This document shows, piece after piece, positions 17,634 through 28,179 of a DNA stretch of 64,000 nucleotides (position 1 is the first letter of the stretch; each line of letters opens with the position of its first letter). The notes beneath the pieces are model-generated. The model worked only from the letters and a program-made list of their open reading frames with translations. It searched no databases and had not been told where the DNA came from. This DNA is from Larimichthys crocea (lineage: Eukaryota; Chordata; Actinopteri; Sciaenidae). The stretch is taken from positions 9,031,552-9,095,551 of the forward strand of contig NC_040012.1 of NCBI RefSeq assembly GCF_000972845.2. The letters are read 5' to 3'. Made by a program: the position numbers and the translations under genes.

Positions 17634-18490
17634 TCAAAACTGCAGGATGTGTTGCAGTTTATTCCAGGAGTGTGTGGTGCAGAATATAAAAGCTTTAGGA
17701 TCAGCTGGTAAGTCAAGTGTGATCGACTCCCAATACCTGCAGCTAAAAATAAGATATGGTAACTTTTGGAGAAGAGCTTTATAAACAGAAACCAATAAGC
17801 CGGAGCCAGGACAGAGTTTTACAAATAAATATAGAGTGCTGTGGGTAGCTATCGCTATCAGCCTGTACGGAAACAGCACAAAGCGCTGTGTGTTCGTAGA
17901 TTACATCACGTTTTTTACAGAACATGCAAGAGACTGGCCTGGTTTCTGCATTGCAACATATAATATTTTCTCAGTTTGTCAGTAAAGACTAGATTTTATC
18001 ACTTCTGAATATTTACTGTATAATGAGAGACTCCCTCGATATCAGCACCAGTGAGAATGCTGATCTGAAGGTCAATAATATTCCCAGTGTTGGGGGGAAA
18101 ACAGTATATTGGGGTTTTATTACTATTCAGCACAAGTTGGAGACTGATAAGAGGCTTCAGAAGAGCACAAAATGCAAACTGCAGCCTTTTAACAGCTTGC
18201 CATACAGAATCAGCAAAACAGAGAATTGTGCCGTCAGCACAGAAATCTCCAACAGTTACGTACAAGACAATAGTATTAATTACACTCAGAACCAGCGGTA
18301 CACACAAAGTCCTGATTGGGATTTGGAAAATAAATCACAGCTTCAAAGATTGTGGCGGCCACTTAACAAAAGCGCTTGTAATAGCACAGGAAATTAGCAA
18401 CTTCATTAAAACTGCTGTGGAAAGTGATGCTGTTTCAGACATAGCAAAATCTAACTTTCAGTCTGTGCAGGAACAGAAATAATACTCTCT
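17634..18490 (-). pseudogene. dead non-LTR retrotransposon (LINE) reverse-transcriptase remnant
   Basis: The minus-strand reading at 18307-17999 resembles the palm and thumb of LINE reverse transcriptases: VPLVLSVINTIVL, then FCADGTILCFADSVWQAVKR, QLVLNSNKT, and IEGVSHYTVN where a KYLGI-type block is expected. The catalytic Tyr-Ala-Asp-Asp is changed to Cys-Ala-Asp-Gly, so it is inactive. The C-terminal part continues at 17879-17634 (LVSVYKALLQKLPYLI, AFIFCTTHSWNKLQ) after frame breaks near 17880-18000. The 5' portion and nuclease domain are missing, as in 5'-truncated LINE copies. The clade is not resolved. Confidence 0.75.
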
Positions 18491-18649
18491 GCTGAACAGA
18501 TTGTGGAATGATTAAAGCAGATCTCAAATTCTGGGTGTCCAAGACAATGTGGAGATTAGACAAGATTAGGTTAACTACAAGAGTCTGCAGCCATGCATAT
18601 TACCATGTTCACCACAAAATGCAAACATCAGTTGAAGCTCCACTTCAAT

Positions 18650-18925
18650 CCACTTTATTTATATAGCACGATTTTAGCAAACCCAGGGTTTTCAAAGTGC
18701 TGTACAAGATAAAACAGAACAAATAACACAATAGAAACATGAAGTAGATAATAGAAAGATAAAAAAAACAATAAAATAAAATGAATAAAAAGCACTACCC
18801 GCACAGGATAAAATAAACATAAATAAATAAGTTAAAAAAATGCATGTACAGTATACACATAAAATCAACACTCTACATGATGTTAAAAGCCAATGAGAAG
18901 AGGTGGATTTTAAGCTAATGGAAAT
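18650..18925 (-). mobile_element. LINE/SINE 3'-end fragment
   Basis: CACTTTATTTATATAGCAC at the low-coordinate end, then TTTCAAAGTGCTGTACAAGA, an A-rich body, and AGAAGAGGTGGATTTTAAGC. These are hallmarks of a common teleost retroposon 3' region read on the minus strand. A related 3' end (CATTTATTTAGCG, AAAATGCTTCACAAG, AATAACAGAACATGAAG) occurs at 52852-53460. Confidence 0.6.
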
Positions 18926-18952
18926 GTTATTAGTTTGGCACAAATTTGCTTC

Positions 18953-19170
18953 AGACCATAGACTGTATAAAACATGGATCTTGCATCCATGACATCACCC
19001 TCCGGTTTCTGAGGAGCCATCTTCTGAGTCTGAGACTCTTCTCCTTCCCAGATAACCTAAAAAAATGGTCGTGGAGACGTTGGTGGAGCAGAGGCGGGCT
19101 GAATGAAGTCTTAATTATGCATAACTTTAAGCCTTAATATAATTTGAACAGGTAAGTTCAACAGATGAAA
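18953..19170 (+). repeat. dispersed fish repeat (ggctgtaaacatg type), 5' part only
   Basis: Matches 17150-17350 over GGTTTCTG and the ATAACTTTAAGCCTTAATATAA block, then GAACAGGTAAGTTC, and stops before the TTATTTCTGCTG block. Confidence 0.6.
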
Positions 19171-19234
19171 AGTCATAAAAATGAGAAGAATAACATGTTT
19201 CATTGAAATCCAAAAAATGTTTTACATACATATT

Positions 19235-19390
19235 TTACTTTGAAGCACAAACATAAACCTCATGGTGGCAATAGAAGAAAAGTCAGAGGAACACCGAAGT
19301 CATCATTATTTATCATTTCAATCTGTCCGATAGCTGTTGAGATATTTCAGTGTGGACCATCATTGCCATCCATAGAGTACTGTCTCAAAC
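19235..19390 (+). repeat. dispersed teleost repeat, second copy of the 7550 family
   Basis: CATAAACCTCATGGTGGCAA, AAAAGTCAGAGGAACACCG, GATATTTCAGTGTGGACCA and CATTGCCATCCATAGAG follow the usual order of this family. Confidence 0.65.
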
Positions 19391-20280
19391 AAAAATATAT
19401 TATCTGTTGTTCTGATAATATTTATGAACATTAACTCAAAACCATAAACCATAGATCCACTATAATTCTTCAGTCTGCATTCAAGCACTGGTTTATTGAC
19501 AAGGAATGGGAAATCTCTGAGACAGACGATGAAACTTGGTATCTGGTCTACACCCACAGCATTCTGGCTTTCTTTACTGTTTTAAAAATACTAATAAGTG
19601 TTATTAAGTGATATTTTTTCTCCCTCCTCCTCTAACTTTACAGAACTTTTAATAATCACAGCCCGTTCTGTTACTGATTTATTTATATGTGACGTGAAAC
19701 TTGAACCACAACTAAAGTGTCTACATAAAAGCGTTTGACAGTCTTTTTTTTTTTTTTTTTTTTTTACAAGGGTCTGTGTTTTTAATGAGCATGAGATGCT
19801 TTATGGGTTCTTAGCCCAATTTTTTGTCAAATTGCCATGAGTTTTTCCATGTACAGAAAGAGACAGACATCTCTCCTGATGGCTGTTCTGCTTTAAGCTG
19901 AAGAAGACAACCATTTGTCTCCTTTTGTGACAGCCCCAGTTATTCTGAAATGTGTAAATTGCAGGGATCATAGCCACGGCTGAGTCATCATCAGTCATGC
20001 AAGAGATCCACAGTCCTCGGGGACAAACTCTATGACTGTAGAAAACCAGCATTTAGGAGCCGAGCGGAATATGATGCTTGAGGCAGAATCATTTAATTTA
20101 TTTTTTTAATTTTTATTTAATAGTAATCAAAATATCTTGATATCTAACTTTGACTGAATCTGCCCTCTATACTCTATACTACTTCATGGGTCCTTGTACC
20201 TCAGGGGTACTCCTGCAGTTAGCAGGTCCACAACTGTGAAGTAAAGTAAATTATAATTTAATTTAAAAACACATTTAAAT

Positions 20281-20660
20281 ATTATGTCAGCTGTAGCACC
20301 AGAAAATGGGCTACGATCGAGAGTGTGAAAAAGTTAGCAGAGACCACAGAGACTGTAACCAGCTAGTAAGGATTGAAATCGATTGCTAAAATAATGAATA
20401 AACAGTTGAAATAGTAGCTGAAAGTAATGGATAAGTGGTTGAAACGTTATGGATAAATAGCTTGAAATAATTAAGTTTAGCTCAGCAAGTTACGATGATT
20501 GGAATGGTTAATGTTTAGTTGAAATAGTTAAGGCTAAAAGCAATAAATAAATAAATGCTTGACAAAAAGTTAGTGTTAAATGGGTGAAATAGTTATGGAC
20601 AGGCTAAGTGACCAAAACAGCTCGTAGTACGATTACGAACATGATCAAACCGACCTAAAC
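20281..20660 (+). repeat. degenerate tandem-like repeat (gttgaaatagtt)
   Basis: The words GTTGAAATAGT, GTTGAAACGTTATGGATAAATAG, TTGAAATAATTAAG and GTGAAATAGTTATGGA recur irregularly over about 380 bases. This is a diverged minisatellite or a dispersed repeat built on it. No coding potential. Confidence 0.55.
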
Positions 20661-21862
20661 ACTGACTGATACATTGCGTGTAAAGATTATTGTAACAGTA
20701 TCTACTGTATGTATGTATATATGTGAAAACTTGAGTTGATCTGACAGGGCTGTGGGGTAATAACCCTACACGTATGTATAGGTATTTGTCTTTAGGGAAG
20801 ACATAACTTCAAAGGTTGCCTGTTGTTATGCTGTTTGTTTTCTGGTTTCTATGGCTTCCATATACAGTCCCACTGATACAGGCTGAAGGCTGTATGGGCT
20901 ATGTGGCACAATCCAGGCATCAGGAATCTGTACTGAACAAACAGTGGTGTTGGCATGTTAGTCCTAATGGCTCTGCACTTCTACAGCAGCACTAGCTTCA
21001 TTAGTGGGCCTCCATATGAGCCCTACCTCTGCTAATGACTCCAGCTTCCTCCGGGTTGTCTGACAAATAAGAAAAACTTGCAATACTTGTTATTTTTTTC
21101 TGACTGAAATGAATCTTTTTTTTATATATATATACAGGTTTATTGGTCTGGTGATTGAGAATGGAAAAAATCAGAGTATGCAAACACTTGGGAGTGATTT
21201 TTACCTTTAACTCTTTTATAAAACAGCTGAGTAAATGTAACTGACACAAACATTATTATCAAAAGGGCTGCTTGAGTGCAGCATTGCACCATTAAAAATG
21301 AAAAGAGTCACGTTCCTGTCATCCCGGACAATATTGCTCACACATTTGTCAATAAACTGATGCAACGCAGTTGTTATTTGAGAAATAGCTTTTATTTCTT
21401 TTAGTCAACTCCTGCGCAGAGACGGTTCTTCTGGTGATGAAGCGCTGAAATAAAAACAGGACTTATTTACTGCTTGTTATCTACTGATAAATTCTGTTTT
21501 ATGTGTCTTTTTTTTTTTTTCTTGCCTATCATCAGGAAACTAACGTGAACACCAGGACGACATCTTGCTCTACATTTCCCACTGAAAGTTTTATGATAGC
21601 TGCGATAGCTGTGGGCACTTTTCTTTATAAATCTGCGCTCCTGTAACAGATAGGCCTCGAGCTAGTATGGATTTAACGTTTTACAGTTAAGTTCACGCCC
21701 AAGTTCAAATCTCAAAATCAACTCATGGTTTAAGACTAAATGTCACCTTGCATGTTGACCCCAAATTCCAAACCTGTGAGGAAAGAAACCTGGCGCTAAG
21801 TGGCACCTTGTTAATGTTCCTCCACCGAGAGCTGCTCACCTCTTCCTAATTACAGGACCCCT

Positions 21863-22120
21863 ATTGGTTGGACGGATGGTAACACAGGAGCCAATCCTGT
21901 AGCGCCTACCAGCATGTCGGTGCTGTATGACATGCCTTTTTTGTTTTTAATGATCAAGTGGGCTCCTTAAAAATGTTTCCCTGCCTGTCAGTCCCACACA
22001 GGGGAGCAGAGAGGTAAAGGCTTTAGACAGCTCGGACACCCCCCCACACCTCAAAGAAGCCTGATCCGGAGAGCCGCTTGCTCCTGATCACAGGAGGCCA
22101 GAACTTCAGCACCTTTGCAG
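21863..22120 (+). promoter_or_regulatory. putative promoter and untranslated first exon of actinodin
   Basis: An inverted CCAAT box (ATTGG, 21863-21867) and a TATA-like TTAAAAA (21967-21973) suggest transcription from about 21997. The exon would end at 22120 with the strong donor CAG|GTAAGC. It is non-coding and pairs with the acceptor CTGTCCTCAG ending at 22570. Start site inferred. Confidence 0.5.
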
Positions 22121-22577
22121 GTAAGCACTGATGTTCATGCATGCAACTCCAACTGCAGTGTCCTCGTATTTCTTCACAAGTCTGAAAACTGTAGAAGACG
22201 ATCTCACGCTGAGCACTGCAGCTATAATTCAACAGCCGTCTGAGCAGAAATGTGGAAGAACATTTGAAGCCTGCGGCTGTTTGATTGTTCAGTTCATTCG
22301 CTTTTATTTGATATTCTGATTTTCATAACTAACGTCTTGTTTTTCCTCAATAATCCCTCCAAAGCTCTATTACATCATGTCCTCAATGTGCACTATTGTC
22401 TTGGCATCAGGCAGTTTAATAAATGCTGTCTCTCTCTTTGTTCGTTGTCTTCTCATTTACATATCTTAGAGTTTACTGAACAATGCCAGAAGTTCATATT
22501 GTTGTGAATCATCCTCAGACACAGCTCTGTTACAGCATCATCTCTGAATATTGTTTCTATCTGTCCTCAGGAAGCAC

Positions 22578-25500
22578 ATGAAACAGAAAATGGCGCGTGT
22601 TGGACGACCATCACTTTCCCTGATCCTGCTATCTATTGTTTTATTACCAGGTGAGACTTGATTTAAAATGAATCTATGACTTTATTTAGTATTTGTCACA
22701 ACTGCTTAGTTGGCACACAGATTAAAATTGTCTCTAATATAGTAGTTGTTATTCCTCTTAACATTTAACATGCAAGATGTAGCCACAGCTCTGAGAAGAT
22801 ACTGAGGTGTTTTGGGGAAATTTGGGTTTACACACAAATAATACATAAGTATCTTTAAAATGAACAGTTTTTATGTAGAAAATGAATTAAAATAACAATA
22901 AGATGTATCAAATTTAGGGATTCTCCATAATAATATCTGTGGCATAGTGACATAACTTTGAAACGCCACGTAGTTTCCAAACACTCATGTTGTACGTTTC
23001 CATCTCTCTTAGTTTCATTTGAAGGATTTCTAGAAGCTTGAGGAGATAAAAGCAACCAGCATTTCACAAAAACAGACTAAAAATGAACTTCCTTCATATG
23101 TTTTAGTACATTTACGCAAATATTACTTGCTTAAAGGTCCAGCCTGTAAGATTGAAGGGGATCTATTTGCAGGAACAGAACATAATATAATAAACAATCT
23201 TCTGTCTGGGGCAAATGGAATCTTCTTGGATGAGAGACGAAATGTCTTCACAGATCTACAAACAAGTCCAGTTGCCCCAGACTTTACCTTTTTTGAAAAG
23301 AGATGACCTGGATCACTGAGAACCTTCACAGACATAATAAACTGTGTTTTCATTAGTGTATAATCACCTTAAAATAACAATCGTCTTTTATAGCTACAGA
23401 TGCTGCAGGTCTTCCATGTTGAACCACCATGAACTAAAGTCTGACTCTAGATAGTTAAGAACAATATTGAGGTGCTTGTACTTTACTCGAGTGCTTCTAC
23501 TTCTACTTTTTACTCCACAACTTTATCTGATACAGTTACTTGTACTTCTGCTGTGATACCTAAAGTACATTTTTGCTGATAAGTTCTTTTACTAAAGTAG
23601 GATTTTGAATTCAGGGCTTGTAACATTTCTTAAACCCTGTCTACGGCTCTGGAAATATGCTCATTAATCTACGGCACAGAATTATAGAGACACAATTAGC
23701 CTCATCTCTTTAACACTAAATAACATGACATGTTGATGTACAAGGCAGCCTCTGAGTGCTTCAAAATCTTTCCAGAGTCATAAAAAGACATCTACCCCTG
23801 CTCCTCTGGGAGATTTTCCACATTAATAAATGAAAACGACCGGAAGTTTCTGCCATAATTCGCTGACTTGGCTGTTTTCTCATAGTTGTAAAACTTCTGA
23901 AGAAAACCCCCCGGTGGAGCCAAAGACAGCCCTCATGTGGAAACGAGGATGTACACAAACATGTCCTCCCACCTTCCACTTTTACAGTGTATCGGTAATT
24001 GGTTTGTGTGAAGGCTCAGTCTTTGTAGTTTTACAGGTTAAGGTGGCCCCCAGTAGTCGCACAAACTCCACCGGTCTGGTTCAAAGACCAACTGAGCGTG
24101 CATGGGGCTGCATTGGAGGAGGTGAAGGGGGTGTTTAATCGGCAGGATGCTGCCTGTGCCGGGGCGCCAGAGTCCCCAGCACCTGCCGTGTTTTACCCAG
24201 GGGCTTATTAGCAGATTACAGTTTTCCCCTTATATTATGAGGGAAAGCTCAACATCTGGTCCTCGTCATCTAATGTCCCTGCTGCTGCTAATGTGGCTGC
24301 TGCTTTGTGTTTTACAGAGTTTCTGGGGGCAGTTCCAGTGGAGCAACACAAGGAGGAGGAAGGTGAGGACCTGAGACGTGGCATGTGGGACACGTTGGCT
24401 CTTTAATTACTTGAAGAATGAACTTTAAAAACTTCAAACACAGACACATCCAGAAGGGATTCTACAATTAGTCTTCCTCAAGAAACAACACACATTTTGT
24501 GATTCATAATTCATAATTGATTAATCATTTAAGTAAATTTGCTGGTTTCAGCCTCTTAAATGTGCTTTTCTTTCACAAATATGAGACTAAACTGAACATT
24601 TTTAGGTTAAGTCGTAAAGGAAGGAAGTCGGGAAGTTGACTGGGAATCTGGCATTTTTACTTATTTACTTTATACTGATACTTTATTTAATAGACCAACA
24701 GTCTGAAGTCGGCAGATTAATTAATCATGCAATTAATTGTTAGATGCAGCCTTAATCCAGTAGTGCCTTTTGTAAATCTTATAATGTTCAGTTTGTTGTT
24801 TCAAAGAGAAGTTGATCACATTGTGGATCATGTTTTAGGCCATAGTTTGTGATGTAGTCCTTCCATTTAAATAAAATATGAAGAAACGTCTTGTACGTCT
24901 TATCCACAAACAAAACTCATCGAGTCACAAACAGAAGAAAAAAACTAGACAACCTTTCAAACACAAAACTAAAACTTTATCTTTTACATATTAAAGGAAT
25001 AGTTGATGTTTTTAAGAAATATATATATTTGCGGTTGATGCTAAATATGAAACTAGAGCCAGTAAACAGATAACTAAGTTTAACTTTCTTTACACATTAA
25101 ACAAAAAACATGTAACCTGTTTATTAGCATTAGCTTTTAGCTTTAGAGGTGCAAGGCTAGCTGTTTCTGCCTGTTTCCAGTCTTTATGCTAAGCTAAGCT
25201 AATTTAGCTACACATTTAGCGTACAGGTATGTGCATGGTATTGATCTTCTCATCGAAGTCCAGGGAAGAAAGAAAGCAAGTAAACTTAACTATTCCTTTT
25301 AATAACATAACAAATATTTACTGATTATAGGAAGTTACAACTTATTTATTGCCTTAAAATGACAATACAAACATATAAAATAACTTAACATGATGGACAT
25401 TAAAACATTAAATCAAAACAATATAAATGATCAAAAAGGACGGTCTGTTCCAGTGTTTTCAGGCGGGTATGCATCATAACTAAGACTCTCTTGTCTGGCT

Positions 25501-27760
25501 ATAAATAGTCAAAATAGTGAACAATGAAAACATCTATTCAGTCTGCCTCAATTGTAAATCCTGCACGAATTTTAGTTCACTTTCTCCCTCTCCTCTCCTC
25601 TCCTCTCCTGTCAGTATCTGCAGTGTCTGATGTGAAAACCGAGGCCATGGCGAGCTTGACAAAGCTCGTCCGCAACAGAAGGAACCTCCCCGTCTGGGCC
25701 TTGCCTCAGTTCAAACGCCTGCCGGACTTCTGGGGATGGTACAAATATTTCATGGACAGCCACAACCAGGAGGGAGTGAGTGTGGAATTAGTTTCACATT
25801 AATTATTCAGTTTCTTCACGTCGAGAGTATAAAAAAAAAAAAACAATGGTTGTTTTTCCTTTTAAAAATTAATTTTTGAATTCAAGTTTTTCTCTTATTT
25901 TTTAATGCGGTTGTCTTTTTTTTTCTGAGCGATAAATTCTTCATTGCTCAGACCGCGGTTATATAAAAGTATTAATACTGTATGCCATTAGCCTCAAAAT
26001 ATGCTAAGAAGAGGAGTTCAATGCAAGTCATGTTCCTGCGTGTGAGAGCTCTGAGGTTTAGGAGTCAGGCTGGTTTCAGTAACAAGACAGTGAGCTGAAA
26101 AAGAACATGCAATCCTCCTCAGAGGATTTGTGTGAACTGTTCATCTATCAAGAGCTTCGTTTAAAATCTTAGTTATATTTTTAGTTCCTCTGATGCATAT
26201 AACAGCCAGTTTATTCTTTTTTTTTGTCCTTTCCACTCGATGTTTAAGGTTGAGGATCTGGATCGTCTGTACATGGCCTACCTGCAAAACAAGCACAGGT
26301 CAGAGGAGGGCCCAACCTTCAACCACTACCTCAAGCACCTCAGTGAAATCTACAAGACATGTGCCAATTCTGATGATCCAGAGTGCATCGCCGAGTCCAC
26401 CAGCAAGCCAAAGGCTGCATTGGTGATGCCAGAAGCCTTCAAGTCTTCTCCTGTCAGGCTGTGCAACCCTTACCTCGACCCCTACTGCCTCTTCCCCCTT
26501 GTCCCCAAGGCTGCTGCCCCGGAGGCTGAACCAGCTCCAGTCAAAGTGCAGGCCCCTGTCTTCACCCCCATGCTGCCCATGCCCCTGAGGAGCCCCACCG
26601 GCTTCTACTACTATGCCCCTGTCTTGGAGCCCTTCCTGACCGATGAGCAGAGGGCTGAGCTGCTGAGAATCTGCAACCCTGAAGATGTGGAATGCCTGCA
26701 GTATCACCTGAGGTCAGCTTTTGGCTACCGCCCGGCCGCTGGCCCTGCCCCATCCTACGCCGCCCTCAAATGTGACCCCAGGGACCCCTACTGCATGCCT
26801 CCACTGGTCCACAAAGCCCCCACTGGCTTCTACCACCTGCTCTACCCCAGCTGTGATCCAGCAGTCGATCCTCTGTGTGTGAGCACCGCCGCTGCTCCCC
26901 TCTCTGCAGATGAGGCTCCTAAAGAGCAACAGTGCAACCCTCTCTTTGACTCTGGCTGCAACCCCCTGACTGCCACCAAGCTGTCCGGCCTCACCAAGCC
27001 CGTGCTGGAGTACCCCCTCAGGGATCAGCCTGCACCTGCTGCTGCTGCTGCTGCTGCTGCCCCTGCTCCTCTGGCCTGCGACCCTCGCTATGACCCATAC
27101 TGCATACTGGCGGCCGCTGCTGCCCTGCGCAGGCCTCCTCCTCCGAAGCTCCCCGAACACCAGGTCTGAATCTGAAGTCCTGCTATTAGGCTATTAGGAA
27201 TAGTTAAAACTATTAAACTAACCTAGTTGCTTGTTGATTGGTTTTATTAATCTTCTTTTCCATTATTAAGTGATGTAGTGAAATGAAATGGGTGTTTTCA
27301 CTTGCTGTCTTCGATCTGCTTTGCATTTGTTTTGAACAAAAACACAAATTGATCAACCAACCAGGTCCGCTACAGGCTTGGCGTTCGTGGCAAGACCGAG
27401 GACGGCCATGACTGCTATATGCACTATGACCCAGGCTGCAAGGCGGTGAAGCCTGGCCCCATGGCCAAGGCCGACATCAAGGCTCCAGCCAAGCCCAACT
27501 GCCATCCGTTCGACCCCAGCTGTGGCAAGTTTGCTTCACCCGCTGTCGTTAAGGCCCCAAAAGCCAGCAAGAATGGCATTATCCTGCCTGATCCCGACTG
27601 CGACCCTGAGTTCGACTACAACTGCCGCCTGCGTCGCGCTGAGCCCGCTGATGAGCCTGCCGCCGCTGCTGAGGAGAAAGCTGCTGATGAGCCCGCCAAG
27701 GAGGCCGCCGTCCCGAGCTTTGAAGAGTTCTTCAGGGGCGTCATGAGGCAGTACAAATAA
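22578..27760 (+). CDS. and1-like: actinodin, structural protein of fin actinotrichia
   Basis: Actinodins are secreted proteins of the stiff fibrils (actinotrichia) that support fin folds; the family is known in fish and lost in tetrapods. Coding exons are 22578-22650, 24318-24362, 25615-25775, 26249-27163 and 27365-27760, joining in frame to 529 residues. Met5 (22590) is an alternative start. Residues 9-29 form the signal peptide, with cleavage expected after FLGA (26-29). Residues 64-109 hold LPVWALPQF, DFWGWYKYF (77-85) and VEDLDRLYMAYLQNKH, which resembles otospiralin. From about residue 130 on there are ten cysteine pairs of the form C-(N/D)-P-x-x-D-P-x-C with 6-7 residues between, for example CNPYLDPYC and CDPRYDPYC. 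An alanine run and Pro/Ala-rich linkers lie between them. The last intron (27164-27364) has weak splice sites. I could not decide which family member (and1, and2 or another) this is. Confidence 0.9.
23134..23442 (+). repeat. dispersed repeat (AAGGTCCAG type), split by an insertion
   Basis: TTAAAGGTCCAGCCTGTAAGAT to 23195 and TGTGTTTTCATTAGTGTATAATCACC from 23343 are two halves of the repeat also present at 12548-12705. They are interrupted by the foldback element at 23196-23333. It lies in actinodin intron 2-3. Confidence 0.75.
23196..23333. mobile_element. short foldback element, copy 2, with 9-bp target duplication
   Basis: A 138-bp insert flanked by ATAATAAAC on both sides (23187-23195 and 23334-23342). 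It shares TTGGATGAGAG, GTCTTCACAGATCTAC, TTTTTTGAAAA, ATGACCTGGATCAC and GAGAACCTTCACAGAC with the copy at 14103-14271. GTCTGGGGCAA near the left end pairs with TTGCCCCAGAC further right. No ORF, so it must move with help from other elements. Confidence 0.8.
23455..23615 (+). repeat. dispersed GTACTT-word repeat, second copy
   Basis: GTGCTTGTACTTTACTCGAG, TTTTACTCCACAACTTTATC and AAAGTACATTTTTGCTGATAA are shared with or close to those at 12205-12545. Within an actinodin intron. Confidence 0.65.
24991..25302. mobile_element. MITE with inverted ends and TTAA flanks
   Basis: Starts TTAAAGGAATAGTT (24991-25004) and ends AACTATTCCTTTTAA (25288-25302), so the ends are inverted and bounded by TTAA, the target used by piggyBac-type transposases. 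The body has the GCTAAGCTAAGCTAA and GAAAGAAAGCAAG words that recur in reverse order at 40950-41450. About 310 bases, non-coding, in the actinodin intron before the DFW exon. Confidence 0.7.
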
Positions 27761-28173
27761 ATTTCAGCTTGATCATCCACTCTGTTGTCCGTAATCTTTA
27801 CAGACTTCATGGACATAATCAAATCCACGCAAAAACTATGCAATCAAATCAAATATTGTAGCTTTTAAATGGTCAGTGTGACTTTCCCAGATAATCTGAA
27901 GGTCTGTTTTTATGAAAAACAATTCAAGGCTAACATTGAGCAGTATGTGAAACACTTCATGTATGTATGTTTGTAGAAAAGAGTCGTATGTATAGATGTG
28001 TGATAGATTAGGGGTAGTTTGAATTTGTGTCAGCGGGCAAGAATTTTTCTCTGTTGTACATTCTCTGTTTCTATTTGATTAATCCTTTAAGTGTATTTAA
28101 TGTTGTTTTTCACATTTTTTCTGTAACTCCAAACCTCATAATGCTTTATCTGTCTAGTTTTTATGAAGTTATA

Positions 28174-28179
28174 AATAAA
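28174..28179 (+). terminator. polyadenylation signal of actinodin
   Basis: AATAAA just before an A-rich run, 414 bases after the stop at 27758-27760. Implied 3' UTR of about 435 bases, AT-rich, with no other AATAAA in a good context. Confidence 0.6.

Larger units (their letters stand above)
16446..21860. other. intergenic region between cops9 and actinodin
   Basis: No gene is supported. Nearly all recognisable content is mobile: a dispersed repeat (17100-17520), a dead LINE on the minus strand (17634-18490), a LINE 3' end (18650-18925), a partial dispersed repeat (18953-19170), another at 19235-19390, a poly-T run (19745-19767) and a degenerate minisatellite-like repeat (20281-20660). The stretches 16446-17100 and 20700-21860 show nothing recognisable. 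Confidence 0.6.

Noticed and set aside
18023..18482. Plus-strand ORFs of 124 and 131 codons
   Set aside because: They lie opposite the reverse-transcriptase remnant read on the minus strand, which has the recognisable motifs.
26300..27160. Long minus-strand ORFs (135-148 codons) across actinodin exon 5
   Set aside because: They are shadows of a GC-rich coding exon; the plus strand carries the family motifs and the open frame.
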